From the NCBI GenBank assembly GCA_025201365.1, contig JAIXMF010000041.1, positions 1 to 61,131 of the forward strand: a stretch of DNA of 61,131 nt, given 5' to 3'. Positions 22,717-33,683 of this stretch are shown in pieces. The first letter of the stretch is position 1. Every line of letters starts with the position of its first letter. Under the pieces are notes generated by a model that saw only the letters and a list, made by a program, of their open reading frames with translations, did not search any database and was not told the origin of the DNA. Origin of the DNA: Syncephalis plumigaleata (taxonomy: Eukaryota > Zoopagomycota > Zoopagomycetes > Zoopagales > Piptocephalidaceae). The position numbers and the translations under genes are program-made.

Positions 22717-23536
22717 CTGCAGTATAAATATAATAATAAAAGGTTTGAACTAGTTCATAGAGAACAAGCATTCTATTACTCTAGTACAATACTATGCATC
22801 GATCATATGCATTCAAGTCTAGCAATATTGACCAGTATATTCAATCAATCAGTGCTTGCTCATTGTGTTGCACAATAATTAACAAAGCATAAATAAACTA
22901 GTGTAACCAGTTGATAATGTTAAAACAAAGAGTTAGACGCTATTTAATTAATAAACCATCGCGTTCCTATTCTAATAATTAAGCAATTTAAGCGGAGAGA
23001 CAAGTTAATTGTAAATCAGTGCATTTTATGACAATGTGAATTACGAAAATTACGAATAACGGACATGGCATGCTTACTTTTATCGATGCCAATGTGCATT
23101 CACAATTCAGTATGGATGATGGATGGGTGACACACCACTATCAGAGTACTGCTTAGTTCAAGTCTTGCCAGTCCTTACTGCTTATTCTGTTCTCGTTTTG
23201 TTAACCTTCAAGCTACACTACTACTACTACTACTCTCTTTTCTTCTCTCTACTCGCTCTCTACTTTCTACTCTCCCAACAGTATTTGTTATCTCGCTTTT
23301 GGACATTGAGTCCACAGTTACAATACGTTTAGTTATCAAGTAACAGTAGTGCCTTTTCTTTTCCCTATTGTTATTACTTTGATAAATAGGCCACTTTGTA
23401 TTTCTGTTCCACTCATCTAGTCGCTTGTAAGTCATCTAATAAACGTGGCATATTCCTTGTTATCGTTCAGCTAATAGTGATGATTCTCATTTTCTCTCTT
23501 TCTCTTTTCTAGATATATACCGTTCTCATAGCAAAA
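22717..23536. other. Intergenic, CorA to F-BAR gene
   Basis: No gene recognised. It holds a (CTA)n run near 23216-23232 and a pyrimidine-rich leader (23480-23515) just before the F-BAR start codon, as is common in promoters of this genome. Confidence 0.5.
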
Positions 23537-24937
23537 ATGTCGGTTGTATCATCGGCCTCATTTGCGATGGCCTTCCACGTGAGTGCCTCTCCTCTCTGCA
23601 TTTAAGGCGTGGCATAGTATGTCGCTGATTAGATAACCTGATATAGGATAAGGATGACCAAGGTGTAGAGATTCTCATGAATAAATTACGTCAAGCCAAG
23701 CAAACACTATCGCAAATGCAGAATTTATTTGCTCAAAGGTAGTTAATAATAGTAATAGTGATAGTGACTATTACAATATTAATACAATTTGTATAAATAG
23801 GGCTAGTATTGAGGAAGATTATGGTAAAAAGCTGTTGAAACTCTCGAAAGCATCGCTCGGCAAAGATGAAACAGGGCAAGACATCTAGACGTGTAGACAT
23901 GATGAATAGTCGATGTGCTAACCACCATTTAATCAATAGAACCGTACATGATGCGTTGAATACTGTTCGAAATGAACTCGAGTTTGCCGGTCGTTCTCAT
24001 TTGGAGTTGGCCGCATTGATTCGCAGTGAATTGGAACAAGCTACCATTGAATTCTTGGCCGTTCAAAAGGAGCAACGTAAAAGTGTAAGTGTGCCTGTAT
24101 TGTGCATTTAATCATGAGATCATTGAATAACGATGATCGTAATAGCATACTTCCGTCATTGAACGTAGCATGCGTAGTAAAGCATTGCATACAGCCTCTA
24201 TGCAAAAGGTAGATACAACAATAACAAAAACAATAGCAATACTAGTCATGGTAATGAATATATGCATGTATGCATGTATGTATGTATGTATGTATGTATA
24301 GGCTAAGGAACGCTATGAAGCAGAATACATGAAAGCCAATGGAATGGCACCCCCACGTACTGGTGGAGTAAGCTATATGGACACACGTCATAATGTATTG
24401 TAATTTACTAATATCGTATAATAAATAGATGATGAGCAAGTTGAATATGATCGGTCAAGGAAATAATACAGGACGTAATTCCGGTAAGTGATAGTCGATA
24501 GAATAGACAACACGTATACGTAGTTGCTAATAGATGTATTACGATAGAACTCGAATATCAGGAAGCATGCACGAAATTGCAAACCATTACACAACGATTC
24601 GAGAATGATTGGCGTCAAGCATGTGATGTAAGTATAGCGAATAGAGCAGTTATATACATACATATTAATTAGTTTATCATTTGAAATAATAGAAATTCCA
24701 AATTATGGAAGAAGAAAGAATAGAATTCATTCGTAATACATTCTGGAATTACGCGAATATATTTGCAGGTGTTTGTGTTACAGATGATGAGGTATTTAAT
24801 GATATACGATTAAGATCAATAGACATGCTAATCAGTGAAATACGTCTAGTCATTCGAGCGTGTCCGTCAATCATTAGAACACTGCGATATTGATCGTGAC
24901 ATTGCAACATTTATCGACTTGAAGGGAATTAATACGG
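23537..24937 (+). CDS. F-BAR domain protein (N-terminal part of an F-BAR/SH3 gene)
   Basis: Ten exons join in frame: 23537-23578, 23647-23738, 23801-23875, 23940-24084, 24146-24208, 24302-24367, 24429-24483, 24548-24627, 24693-24791 and 24850-24937. The product is a complete-looking F-BAR domain: MNKLRQAKQTLSQMQNLFAQRASIEEDYGKKLLKLSKAS, LNTVRNELEFAGRSHLELA, MQKAKERYEAEYMK, YQEACTKLQTITQRFENDWRQACDKFQIMEEERIEF and EHCDIDRDIATFIDLKGINT. It resembles Cdc15/Imp2/Hof1-type proteins that bend membrane at the division site. The third intron (23876-23939) has a GC donor. The junction to the following SH3-bearing exons could not be resolved. Confidence 0.85.
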
Positions 24938-25013
24938 GTAAGTGTACACTTGTCATCTAGTTGTAACTAATATTCATTATTGTATCTAGTGAGTTCTACT
25001 TGATTATTAATAA

Positions 25014-25943
25014 TGTGTCATGACTGGCACTACTAATAGTATTGTAAAGATGCCACTTGGTGATATTTCAAATACGACATATTCATCCAATTCACATCTA
25101 CCACAAACGCAGCATTCTACGCCAACAATGAATAATGGACAGGAACACGGACAGATGACTCGACCGGAAGAGCATAATTATCATCAAGATGTACATGCTA
25201 CACCAGCACATCCAGTTTATTCACCAACAACAGCAACAATACCTCAACAACAACAACAACAAGTACAGCAAGTACAACAACAGCAAACACCATCAGCTAT
25301 GGTGCCTAATGGACCTGCGGGTATAGCTGCAACCACAGGCTATTCACCACAAGGAGTATATCCACCTAATAACAATAGCAATAATAATCTTGTAGCAACA
25401 GCTGGATCTAGTCCGGTTAGTAAATCACAGTTCATATAATATACTTGACTAATATGCAATGAATTGTATTATTTCTAGGTACAACAAACACATCCAGGAT
25501 CTGGTAAGTAGATTGTTGATATTCTACGCTGAACTATGCTATTCACAATGATAACTTATCATTACATTTGTATCGTGTAATTGCAGGACAACCAGCTACC
25601 AACATTTCTAATACGCCATTAGCCATGAATGATTCCCCTTCATCTGCCACAGCACCAACATCCAATACTTCTGGTAGTGGTGGTTTCTTAGGTAAGTATC
25701 TTCTAAATAGAAAATAGTTGTATTCGATGGTTTATTATGCTAATATACACGTCTTACATAGTGAAAGCCATCTACGATTACGATGCCACCATGGAAGAGG
25801 AGATGTCGTTCAAGGAGGGTGAGATTATTCGTGTACTAGCCACACAACTCGATGGCTGGTGGGAGGGTGAAATCGAGAATGGTAATGGCGCGAGGAGACG
25901 CGGACAATTCCCGTCTAATTTCATTGAACCACTTGGTTTTTAA
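25014..25943 (+). CDS. Pro/Gln/Asn-rich linker and C-terminal SH3 domain of the F-BAR gene
   Basis: Exons of about 25014-25415, 25479-25503, 25587-25691 and 25762-25943 share one frame. A low-complexity linker (IPQQQQQQVQQVQQQQ..., NNNSNNNL) leads to an SH3 domain: KAIYDYDATMEEEMSFKEGEIIRVLATQLDGWWEGEIENGNGARRRGQFPSNFIEPL. F-BAR plus C-terminal SH3 is the standard plan for cytokinesis F-BAR proteins, so this most likely belongs to the gene at 23537. From the exon ending at 24937, the obvious acceptor (CTAG at 24986-24989) leads to a stop within four codons, so the joining exon boundary is unknown. An independent start at the ATG at 25020 is the alternative. Confidence 0.75.
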
Positions 25944-26034
25944 ATTGCAGTGAATAAATAAACAATAGCGAGCAAGTTACTTTTTATTATCCCATTCCAT
26001 TACGTCTCTTATTCTTACTCGTATTGTTGCCATC

Positions 26035-27347
26035 ATGTTACAAGGTGTACTTATTGACCTTAGTGGCACACTGCATATAGGTGATAGTGCCATTAGTGGT
26101 GCAGTAGAAGCCATTGAACAGTTGAGAAAAGCAGATATACCGGTAATAATAAATAGGAATAGGAATAGTAGTAGTAATAAAGTAATTGACTGTATAAATA
26201 GTTTCGTTTCTGTACTAATACTACGAAAGAATCAGCGCATAGTCTTATGACGCGTCTGCAACGTATAGGCTTTAGTGTGGCATCTCATGAGGTAAGTGTA
26301 ACTAGTCATACTTGAATATTGGCGTGTAATTCCATTTCTCGTATTCTAGCTATTTACTTCACTCAATGCTGCGGTCAATTTAATGCGGACTGAACAATTA
26401 AAGCAAGTATATCTTGGCTAGATAATTATATATATATATATATATACAATAACTACCATTGAATAGTCCATTAGTCATGCTAGAAGAGGAAGCAGCCACT
26501 GTAATACCGTTTGATGATCAACGTCCAATGGATGCTGTACTGATTGGACTGGCACCTCGTCAATTCCATTATGAACGGGTAAGCTAGCAATGATGATGCG
26601 GTTAGCTGACTAGTAACTGTCATTACTAATAATAATGGTGCTTAGTTAAATGAAGCATTTCAATTGATTCGACGAGGATGTCCACTATTCGCCATTCATA
26701 AGGCACGCTATTATGCCACTGAAACTGGTTTAGCATTGGGTCCAGGTCCATTTGTTGCTGCATTAGAATATGCCACTGGTACTAAAGCAACAGTCATTGG
26801 CAAGGTAACATTACGATATTTCTACTAAGCTACTTGTCACTGAATGTACTCTATATGTGTGGTGATTAGCCAGAACGAACGTTTTTTGAAATGGCCATTC
26901 GTGACATGTAAGACACTAATGCCAATAGTCTAATATATATTGAGTATCAATGATGTAACTGTTTATATTTTATATATATTCATATATATGTTAGGGGATT
27001 ACCAATGACATCAACCTATCCACAAGTAGCCATTATAGGTGATGATGTAGAACAAGATCTCGGTGGTAATTATTACTATTGTTATTACTATTATTCAATA
27101 TTAATAGATGTACTAATGAACATATAGGTGGTGCTATAGAACTAGGATTACGTCGTTATTTAGGTAAGTGATGAGTACAATACAAGTAGTAAACGAGCTA
27201 AGATGATTTACATGTATCATAGTCAAGACGGGTAAATATCAGGACAATGATGAGAATAAGACTACTGCACCATTAGCAGGTGTATTTGCATCGTTTCCTG
27301 ATGTTATTAATCAGCTATTACTGTCAGTTGATAATATATCCAATTAA
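26035..27347 (+). CDS. HAD-superfamily phosphatase, HDHD2/LHPP-like
   Basis: Nine exons (26035-26142, 26202-26291, 26350-26408, 26467-26578, 26646-26804, 26870-26907, 26995-27065, 27128-27163, 27223-27347) give 265 residues. HAD motif I is [10 protein letters not shown]; motif II is [10 protein letters not shown]; the cap and later region read [53 protein letters not shown] and [11 protein letters not shown]; motif IV is [25 protein letters not shown]2 and LHPP are cytosolic phosphatases of small phospho-compounds or phospho-Lys/His. The third intron (26409-26466) must begin with AT and end with AG to keep the frame. Confidence 0.88.
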
Positions 27348-27594
27348 TAAATATATCGTGCTAGTTAGTGATTCAGTAGAATGAAATGAAATACAAGGTT
27401 CGCCTATTGTTCCAACAAGTAGTCATGATTATTTGAAACTCCACCTTAGCTAACCCTATTTTCATTCATTCTACGCTTGTCTGTATTTATGGCAACACTC
27501 TTATCCATTTGCTTAGTATCATCTTATTCAATTGTAAACAACACTTGGTCATCCATAAGCTGATCCCGCTATTCAGCTTGTACTCACCTCTGCC

Positions 27595-29055
27595 ATGCTG
27601 GCTATCAAGGTGAACACAGGTTATAGTCCACGAATGATTCGGGGATTGCCTCGATTCTCGCGAGTCAAACGACTACTACTTGCCGTCGTACTTGCCGGTC
27701 TACTTATTATCTGGCTGACCGCCGAAGTAATTATACAAGGAGTACACAAAATAAGATCCAATGTCACCTATCATGCATGGAATAATGGATGGCTCGGTTG
27801 TGGTTGGCGTAAAACATCCCTGCTAGCCTATTGGAATAGCACGCACGTAGCGATAACCGGTGAGGCTAGTTGTCGTCTACCAGAACAAGTATGGTTCCTA
27901 TGGCATGAACAGGAGAGCTGGTCGTTGCATGATGGCAATACTAGCAAATCTACCGGTCCATCCAATTGGACGGCATCGATTATCGATCCTATTGTCTATG
28001 ATGATCATCATTATGTATATCGTGCTTATATACCTGTCATCTCGACTAATCGCAACCATTCAACCGATTGGCTGACTACGAGATATGGATATCTATGGCG
28101 TTGGGGACAAGTATCCACCAGTGACATGGCATCGATGGCCATGAGCACCGTACTACCAGCTGAGCTAACGCGTAGTGATGTATCAACACCCGAGGATAGT
28201 TTTATTCATTATCATGATGTGCAACCAACTGGCTCATCCGGCGATCAGTCGATGGCGCATAAACAATTAAAGATCGGTATGGTGGCCGATAATCAATACA
28301 AGAAAACGAAATATCTACAAATACTACGTCAAATAGCGGGACATCAACCGGATATTTGGTTACATGGCGGTGATGCCGTGGAACACGGCGCTAGACTCGA
28401 TGAATGGGAGACGGATTTCTTTAATCCTATCACGGAAGCAAAACTGAATCGTGTTCCCTTGTTGTATACGCGTGGCAATCACGACGACATACAAGATTAT
28501 TGGGAATGGGGAACGGATCGCGGTCATATTTACCATCAGCCGAGTAGATCATGGTTTGCCATTACATTGGGTGGTGCCCGATGGATTGTACTCGATTCCA
28601 ATCGGGACAGATTGGAGCAGGAGACGTTTCTACGCGAGGAATTAGCGAGTAAGGAGGCAGAAATGGCCACCTTTACCATTGTCGTGATACACATACCGCC
28701 CTACATCGAATACTGGGATCATGAGGCGTGGGAGGTGCGTGGCGAGCGAGAATGGGGACGATTCGTACAGGAGAAGTATGGCGTTCTATTCGAGAAGCAC
28801 CATGTTGATTTGGTGGTATCGGGACATCAGCACAACTATCAGCGTGGTCAACATGGCAGCACGACGTATACGATTATTGGCGGAGGAGGTGGCAGTCTAG
28901 ACAACGAACAAGTAACTGACTGGCACATGTACAAGAAGACAGCCATTACACATCATTACGCGATGGTAACACTTGGTCGTGATAAACTAGTGTGGAATGC
29001 GTATGATGCGGATGGTGTAGCATTAGATACATTTGAATTGACTAGTCGTAAATAA
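27595..29055 (+). CDS. Membrane-anchored calcineurin-like (purple acid phosphatase-like) phosphoesterase
   Basis: A single-exon gene for 486 residues. A basic N-terminus precedes one transmembrane helix (LLLAVVLAGLLIIWLTAEVII, about 28-48), making a type II membrane protein. The metallophosphoesterase blocks are in order: GMVADNQ, HGGDAVEHG, YTRGNHDD, VVIHIPPYIEYWDHEAW and VSGHQHNYQRG. The C-terminal GGGGGSLDNEQVTDW also fits purple acid phosphatases. It probably acts on phosphoesters in the secretory lumen or outside the cell. It converges on the NudC gene, with 108 bp between stop codons. Confidence 0.88.
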   Translation: MLAIKVNTGYSPRMIRGLPRFSRVKRLLLAVVLAGLLIIWLTAEVIIQGVHKIRSNVTYHAWNNGWLGCGWRKTSLLAYWNSTHVAITGEASCRLPEQVWFLWHEQESWSLHDGNTSKSTGPSNWTASIIDPIVYDDHHYVYRAYIPVISTNRNHSTDWLTTRYGYLWRWGQVSTSDMASMAMSTVLPAELTRSDVSTPEDSFIHYHDVQPTGSSGDQSMAHKQLKIGMVADNQYKKTKYLQILRQIAGHQPDIWLHGGDAVEHGARLDEWETDFFNPITEAKLNRVPLLYTRGNHDDIQDYWEWGTDRGHIYHQPSRSWFAITLGGARWIVLDSNRDRLEQETFLREELASKEAEMATFTIVVIHIPPYIEYWDHEAWEVRGEREWGRFVQEKYGVLFEKHHVDLVVSGHQHNYQRGQHGSTTYTIIGGGGGSLDNEQVTDWHMYKKTAITHHYAMVTLGRDKLVWNAYDADGVALDTFELTSRK

Positions 29056-29163
29056 TAAAACACTCAGTATTAGTTTAGTATGTACACATGTATGTATGTA
29101 TGGAATAGACTGTATGAAATGGTTAACATGATTATTTATTGGTATTTGGCAGGATGGGACTGA

Positions 29164-30117
29164 TTAATTGAACTGGAAGTTGGCATTAGAGAACTATGCA
29201 ATATATAATAGCATTAGTATACGTGTATACTTGTATGATATCGTCAATGGTTCAGATTACTTACATCAAGTTCCGGATGCTAATAGAAATAGCATTATTG
29301 TCATTAATAAAGCTAATACGATAGTTGTATAGGAAATAGTAGTCACTTACTGCTTTTTGCAATTTCTTTAGTTGCTCTTGTTTCTCCAATTCCTCACTAG
29401 TGGGTAGACCCATTTGTTTTTGACGTTGATCAAACTAAGCAATACAGATGAGTAGATGTTAGTGTTGATGAAGCACTAGCCTGTGAGTTAACGAGGCTTA
29501 CCATCATCTTTTCAATGGCCGAGCGTGTCTCGCCATCTAAATCGCTTAGTTGCGAGTTCTCTGGCTGAATCTTTTGCGTATTAATCTCTGGATGACCGAC
29601 AATAACATTCTTCCACCATTCGGCTTTGTTGATCTTTTCCAATTGAATGACCACTTCCTTTTGTTCATCTAGATGACATGCAAGATAATGATGCTGTGGT
29701 TAGCCATTAATCATTGGATTTACTACACCACACCTACCAATGGTCCATGTGGATTCTTCCACTTTAATATCCTTGGAGAGTTCACCCTAACATCGCAGTA
29801 GTAATCACTATTTAGTATCATCTCGTGGTACAATGATATGATATGGTATGGTGCACTTACATCAATAATTGGTGCCTCTCCCTTGAAGCTTACGTAGAGT
29901 CGACGTTTCTGGATTCGAATATCTAGTTGTTTTGCGCGTGTACCCTTTGGCACCTCCACGATCACGGTCACTTCCGGTAGCGACTGTTTCCACACATAAG
30001 GAATACCTAGAGTAGTCGGTGAATTGAATACAATTAGCAGTAGATTACTAGTTGAACAGCATTAATATACTTGCCTTCGTGGGTAATCAGCGTGTTCTCG
30101 TAGATAGTTTCTTCCAT
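29164..30117 (-). CDS. nudC: Nuclear distribution protein NudC
   Basis: Seven exons (30117-30075, 30006-29861, 29786-29738, 29668-29502, 29434-29351, 29279-29265, 29193-29164) give 177 residues. A CS/p23-like domain is evident: [71 protein letters not shown]. The NudC tail [35 protein letters not shown] closes it. NudC is an Hsp90-linked chaperone in the dynein/LIS1 pathway of nuclear migration. Intron 1 has a GC donor and exon 6 is only 15 nt long. The product is short for the family, lacking the N-terminal coiled coil of animal NudC, as in fungal versions. Confidence 0.92.
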
Positions 30118-30579
30118 GTTTACAAAGAATTGACGGAAAGCGGCAGATCAAAAAGTGCAACCAATGTTAAACAAAATAATTGACCAAAACAAATTCAATA
30201 GAAAGAGAATAAAGGCGACGTGGATGTTAACGAGATCACGCACGTCATTTTTATAACTGGATCAAGTGTGAATCAATCAAGATTCATTCGTTTCCAATTG
30301 TATTCATTCGTACGACAACATATACGTCGAATACATCTTTTTCATTTGATTAACGCCGCTAGTCAGAGTTTTGTTGTTTATTAACACCATCATTAGCACT
30401 TTTATTATTATTGAGTAGTTGCTATGACCTTAGCAATTGAAGGAGATGTTAATGATCGCTATATCATATATTACGATTAGTGATAATAAATAATATTTAT
30501 TCCTCAATATTAGTTAATAGAAACATGTTGCTCGCTCTAATGTAATCAATAACAATATAGTATGGTTTATTGATACTTG

Positions 30580-32189
30580 TTATAGTTCACCATACTCTTG
30601 TATTGTGTACACATCGCTATCATAGGAACTACCAGTCGTACCAAACATTGCATATTTAGGCAATCTCCATATCTTAGGTGGTGCTTCCAATTTGCGTATT
30701 ACTTCTTTTGTATTGATATCTACAAGCAATTGACTTTCTATATGATTATAATCACAATACGTAGTAAAGATATAGAGATCTCCAATAATATATTTGATGA
30801 AAATTGTACCCGGTATTTGTAATACTTGATCGTCATTGTAGGATAAATCTGTCCATACTTTTGTTGGTTTATATTTATCAGTTGAATACTTGTACCCAGC
30901 CTTTAATAATGGAATAGGTATATGCTGCTTAGATATAGTGTAGCAATTACGTGGAGTATGGCTTTGACCATTGGATGCTACACTATGCATTATGGATGCT
31001 ACACACCTAAAACGATTAGGTAATCCAATTAGCATATGCGAATCGTATGAATTTTCAGCAAAACATATTGATATAGCCGTTACCCCTTCAGGTGAATGAA
31101 ACCAACCATTTCGCAATTGTATAACGGGAGTATTGGTTGAGAACTCGTATAGTGCCCATTCAATACGATCTGTGTCATCATCTTCAACTAGTCTTGCCGT
31201 ATATACTATTGCTGTATTATTGGTTGTTTTGTAGAAACGTGACGCCTCCCATGTATCATCAATGTTTCCTGGACACATGATACTATTATCTATATCGAAT
31301 ACCATTATACCGTCTAATTCATTAATGATTAATACTAGTTATATTGCATCATTATATAGGTATTATTCTTACAAATTGGCGTATAATCCCAGTACTCTTC
31401 TAATGTATGTTCTAGTAATACCCATTTCCCATTGACTGCCGTTACATTATATCGTGCTGGAACATCGAATGTAGTGAAAACACCACCATGTTTGCGGGAT
31501 AGTATTTTCACATTATAATTGGTATCGCTCTCGATCTCCTTAGGAAATACAGCTATAAAGTGATCACTCGTAACATAATTGTACTGAGCTGTATTACCAC
31601 TATCCAGCGAAAGAGCATTTGGCGATGTGGAGAATGTACTACTATACACAATGCTGTTGCTTGATCTAAGATTTGGATGTGGCAAATATTTTAAAGTATA
31701 CCTATGACTTGATGCCCACTCTGAGAGATCATATTGCGTTATAATTGTACCATTATCAATAATATCTTTGCGATACCATACTCCATCCTTGTCAGATTTC
31801 ATATCGATATGTGTGGTATTGCATCGTCCATATCGCCAATTATTCTTGGTGCTCACTCGTCGACGATATGTGTTGTACCAGTCCACATTCTCTAGTAGAT
31901 CGGCTCGTTTATCCGATGTACATGGATTATTGACATCTGTGCGTATACACCACAATACGAATTCCATTTCTTTAGTATAATGGGCTCCCGATAGGAAATC
32001 CCTATGGTATAATGCTTGCCATAATATTAGGTCATTTCGAATACTGCTTCTTAACAAGCGACAACATGCTGATAAACGCAATAATTCGATATAACCAAGT
32101 AGACTACGGAAGGCACGCTGGTCATGAAATGGAAGACTATTCAGACAAACTAGTAATCTACAAGACGAGTTGGAATTACTCGATATTTC

Positions 32190-32230
<41 letters not shown>

Positions 32231-32234
32231 ACAT
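30580..32234 (-). CDS. F-box-like protein with variable C-terminal region
   Basis: Exons 32234-31373 and 31313-30580 join in frame to 531 residues. A poly-Thr run at residues 3-16 is coded by a TAG/CTA trinucleotide repeat. Residues about 35-85 (LNSLPFHDQRAFRSLLGYIELLRLSACCRLLRSSIRNDLILWQALYHRDF) look like an F-box helix bundle. The remaining ~430 residues are rich in Tyr, Trp, Thr and Asp and could form a beta-propeller substrate platform; no named repeat was recognised. F-box proteins recruit targets to SCF ubiquitin ligase. Codons are AT-richer than in the neighbours. A Fanzor relic lies about 100 bp upstream. Confidence 0.6.
32190..32231 (+). repeat. Trinucleotide repeat (GTA)n coding poly-Thr
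   Basis: About 13-14 perfect GTA units on the plus strand, read as ACT codons in the F-box-like gene. Prone to length change. Confidence 0.85.
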
Positions 32235-32332
32235 AGTGGAGTGGAATAAGAAAGGCGATATGGGTAGAGAAATACAGTGTGTTATTTTAACAAAAAAACA
32301 AAAATAAATCATACGCAAGTGTGGATAACAAT

Positions 32333-32757
32333 GAAGCATGGTGTTCAAGTCTTTCTAATTGACGAGATATCCTACTGTCACTTGTCATGCCTTCTTAAGA
32401 TGAGTACAATCTATAACAATATACTAATTCATTATACTATTAGATGCACACATCAGAATTGTAAAGATGACATGAATGGTAAAGGATTCGAGTATCGTGT
32501 ATGGAATCGGGATATGACAGCATGTCTGAATGTTATTCAGATTATTCTCAGTCTTCGCAATGGAAACGGTGTTCCAATACAATTTCATCAAAGTGTCATT
32601 ACTTGTAAACGTTCAAGAAAAGGATGACAAGGACAACAAGAAACAACTTAACCGTGATGGTTATCGCTTTCACATCTAAATACATATTATCATTGCTATT
32701 ACTTATTAGTAGAAACAAAAGGCTAGCTGCGTTAATCAGAAGGAAAAGTCCTGTATT
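32333..32757 (+). pseudogene. Fanzor relic: C-terminal fragment plus 3' end (copy B)
   Basis: Residual coding sequence reads VQVFLIDE, then after a deletion an intron-like stretch ending in TTAG, then CTHQNCKDDMNGKGFEYRVWNRDMTACLNVIQIILSLRNGNGVP..., parallel to the Fanzor's FKVFLIDE...CTHRTCKEAM...FEYRVWNRDMAACLNVIQIIHSLRAKGRIP. Most of the zinc ribbon's first half and the whole N-terminal two thirds are missing. The conserved 3' end follows at 32722-32757. It is an internally deleted, non-coding copy. The RuvC III segment is nearly unchanged. Confidence 0.85.
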
Positions 32758-32975
32758 TACGATTCATCAATAACACTTGGTTGACTATCATCTTGCTTGT
32801 ACCTTAGAATGACATGCTTCATTATCTTCAGAATAAATGGTATTCTTTATTAGTATTGCTCTATTTATTTGTTTATATTAATGTCACTACTTTGACTACA
32901 TTTATTTCAACCTTGTTTTAGTCTAAATCATTGATTGATAGATATATAGATATACAAGTGAAGGAGAGAGAGAGA
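32758..32975. other. Spacer between Fanzor relic and inverted repeat
   Basis: No gene recognised. AT-rich, ending in a GA microsatellite (32963-32975). Confidence 0.5.
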
Positions 32976-33216
32976 GCACTTGTCATAACTGTCTATATCC
33001 TCATTGAGGGCTATTTTGGTAATGACTTCATGTGGTGTATAAATTGGTGTAATCAACACGTGGCGTCACCACTTGCACTACATATCTACATATTGTATCG
33101 CTGACACGTGTATGCCAATTGGAATATCGCACATAACATGAGGCATTATTTGCACGGACAGAACAGTTTAAAAAGTGCCAACCCCCAACTGAAGACTATT
33201 TAAAATGTATTGATAT
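32976..33216 (+). repeat. Left arm of a 241-bp inverted repeat (promoter-like)
   Basis: Reverse complement of 34612-34852 with three mismatches. It carries two CACGTG boxes (33057-33062 and 33105-33110) and a TATTTAAAA box near 33198, pointing to the right. The right arm is the natural upstream region of the secreted-protein gene. No start codon with a matching frame follows this left arm. Confidence 0.9.
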
Positions 33217-33683
33217 CCGATTGATTCGTGTGCTTCATTGTAACTATAATGTCTTGATCTATCAAGACTTGTGTTCTTGCTTTAATGTACTTGATTGATC
33301 ATTGAATAAATAGTATTCTACAAATGCAACTATTACCATTACATGGTAATTAGTATGTAACAACAATTCTACACGGATAAAGATAGCTAAATGTATATTT
33401 TATTTGAAATGCGCGCTAATAATGCTAATAATTGATAAACATATGACATCGCTTCAAAAGCGAATGTAGTCTTATTTATATACCGAATACTGCGTCCAAA
33501 ATCGAGTAAACTACTCGAGCAGTACGTGGTTCTCGTTTCTTCGTTCAACACGAATAGATAATGCGTGATACGTGTCATTTGCACTAGACATGATTGTTAA
33601 GCATGACGTGTAAAAGTCGCTACTTTATCGAGCTAATGCTAAAACATTCAATGGTTACTCTGTTCTAGAATCCACCGTTAGAA
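33217..33683. other. Spacer between left repeat arm and secreted-protein gene
   Basis: No gene supported. A 65-residue minus-strand open frame at 33387-33584 has no recognisable feature and poor context. Confidence 0.4.

Noticed and set aside
33387-33584. 65-residue minus-strand open frame between the left repeat arm and the secreted-protein gene
   Set aside because: No domain, signal peptide or promoter context; AT-rich chance frame is more likely.
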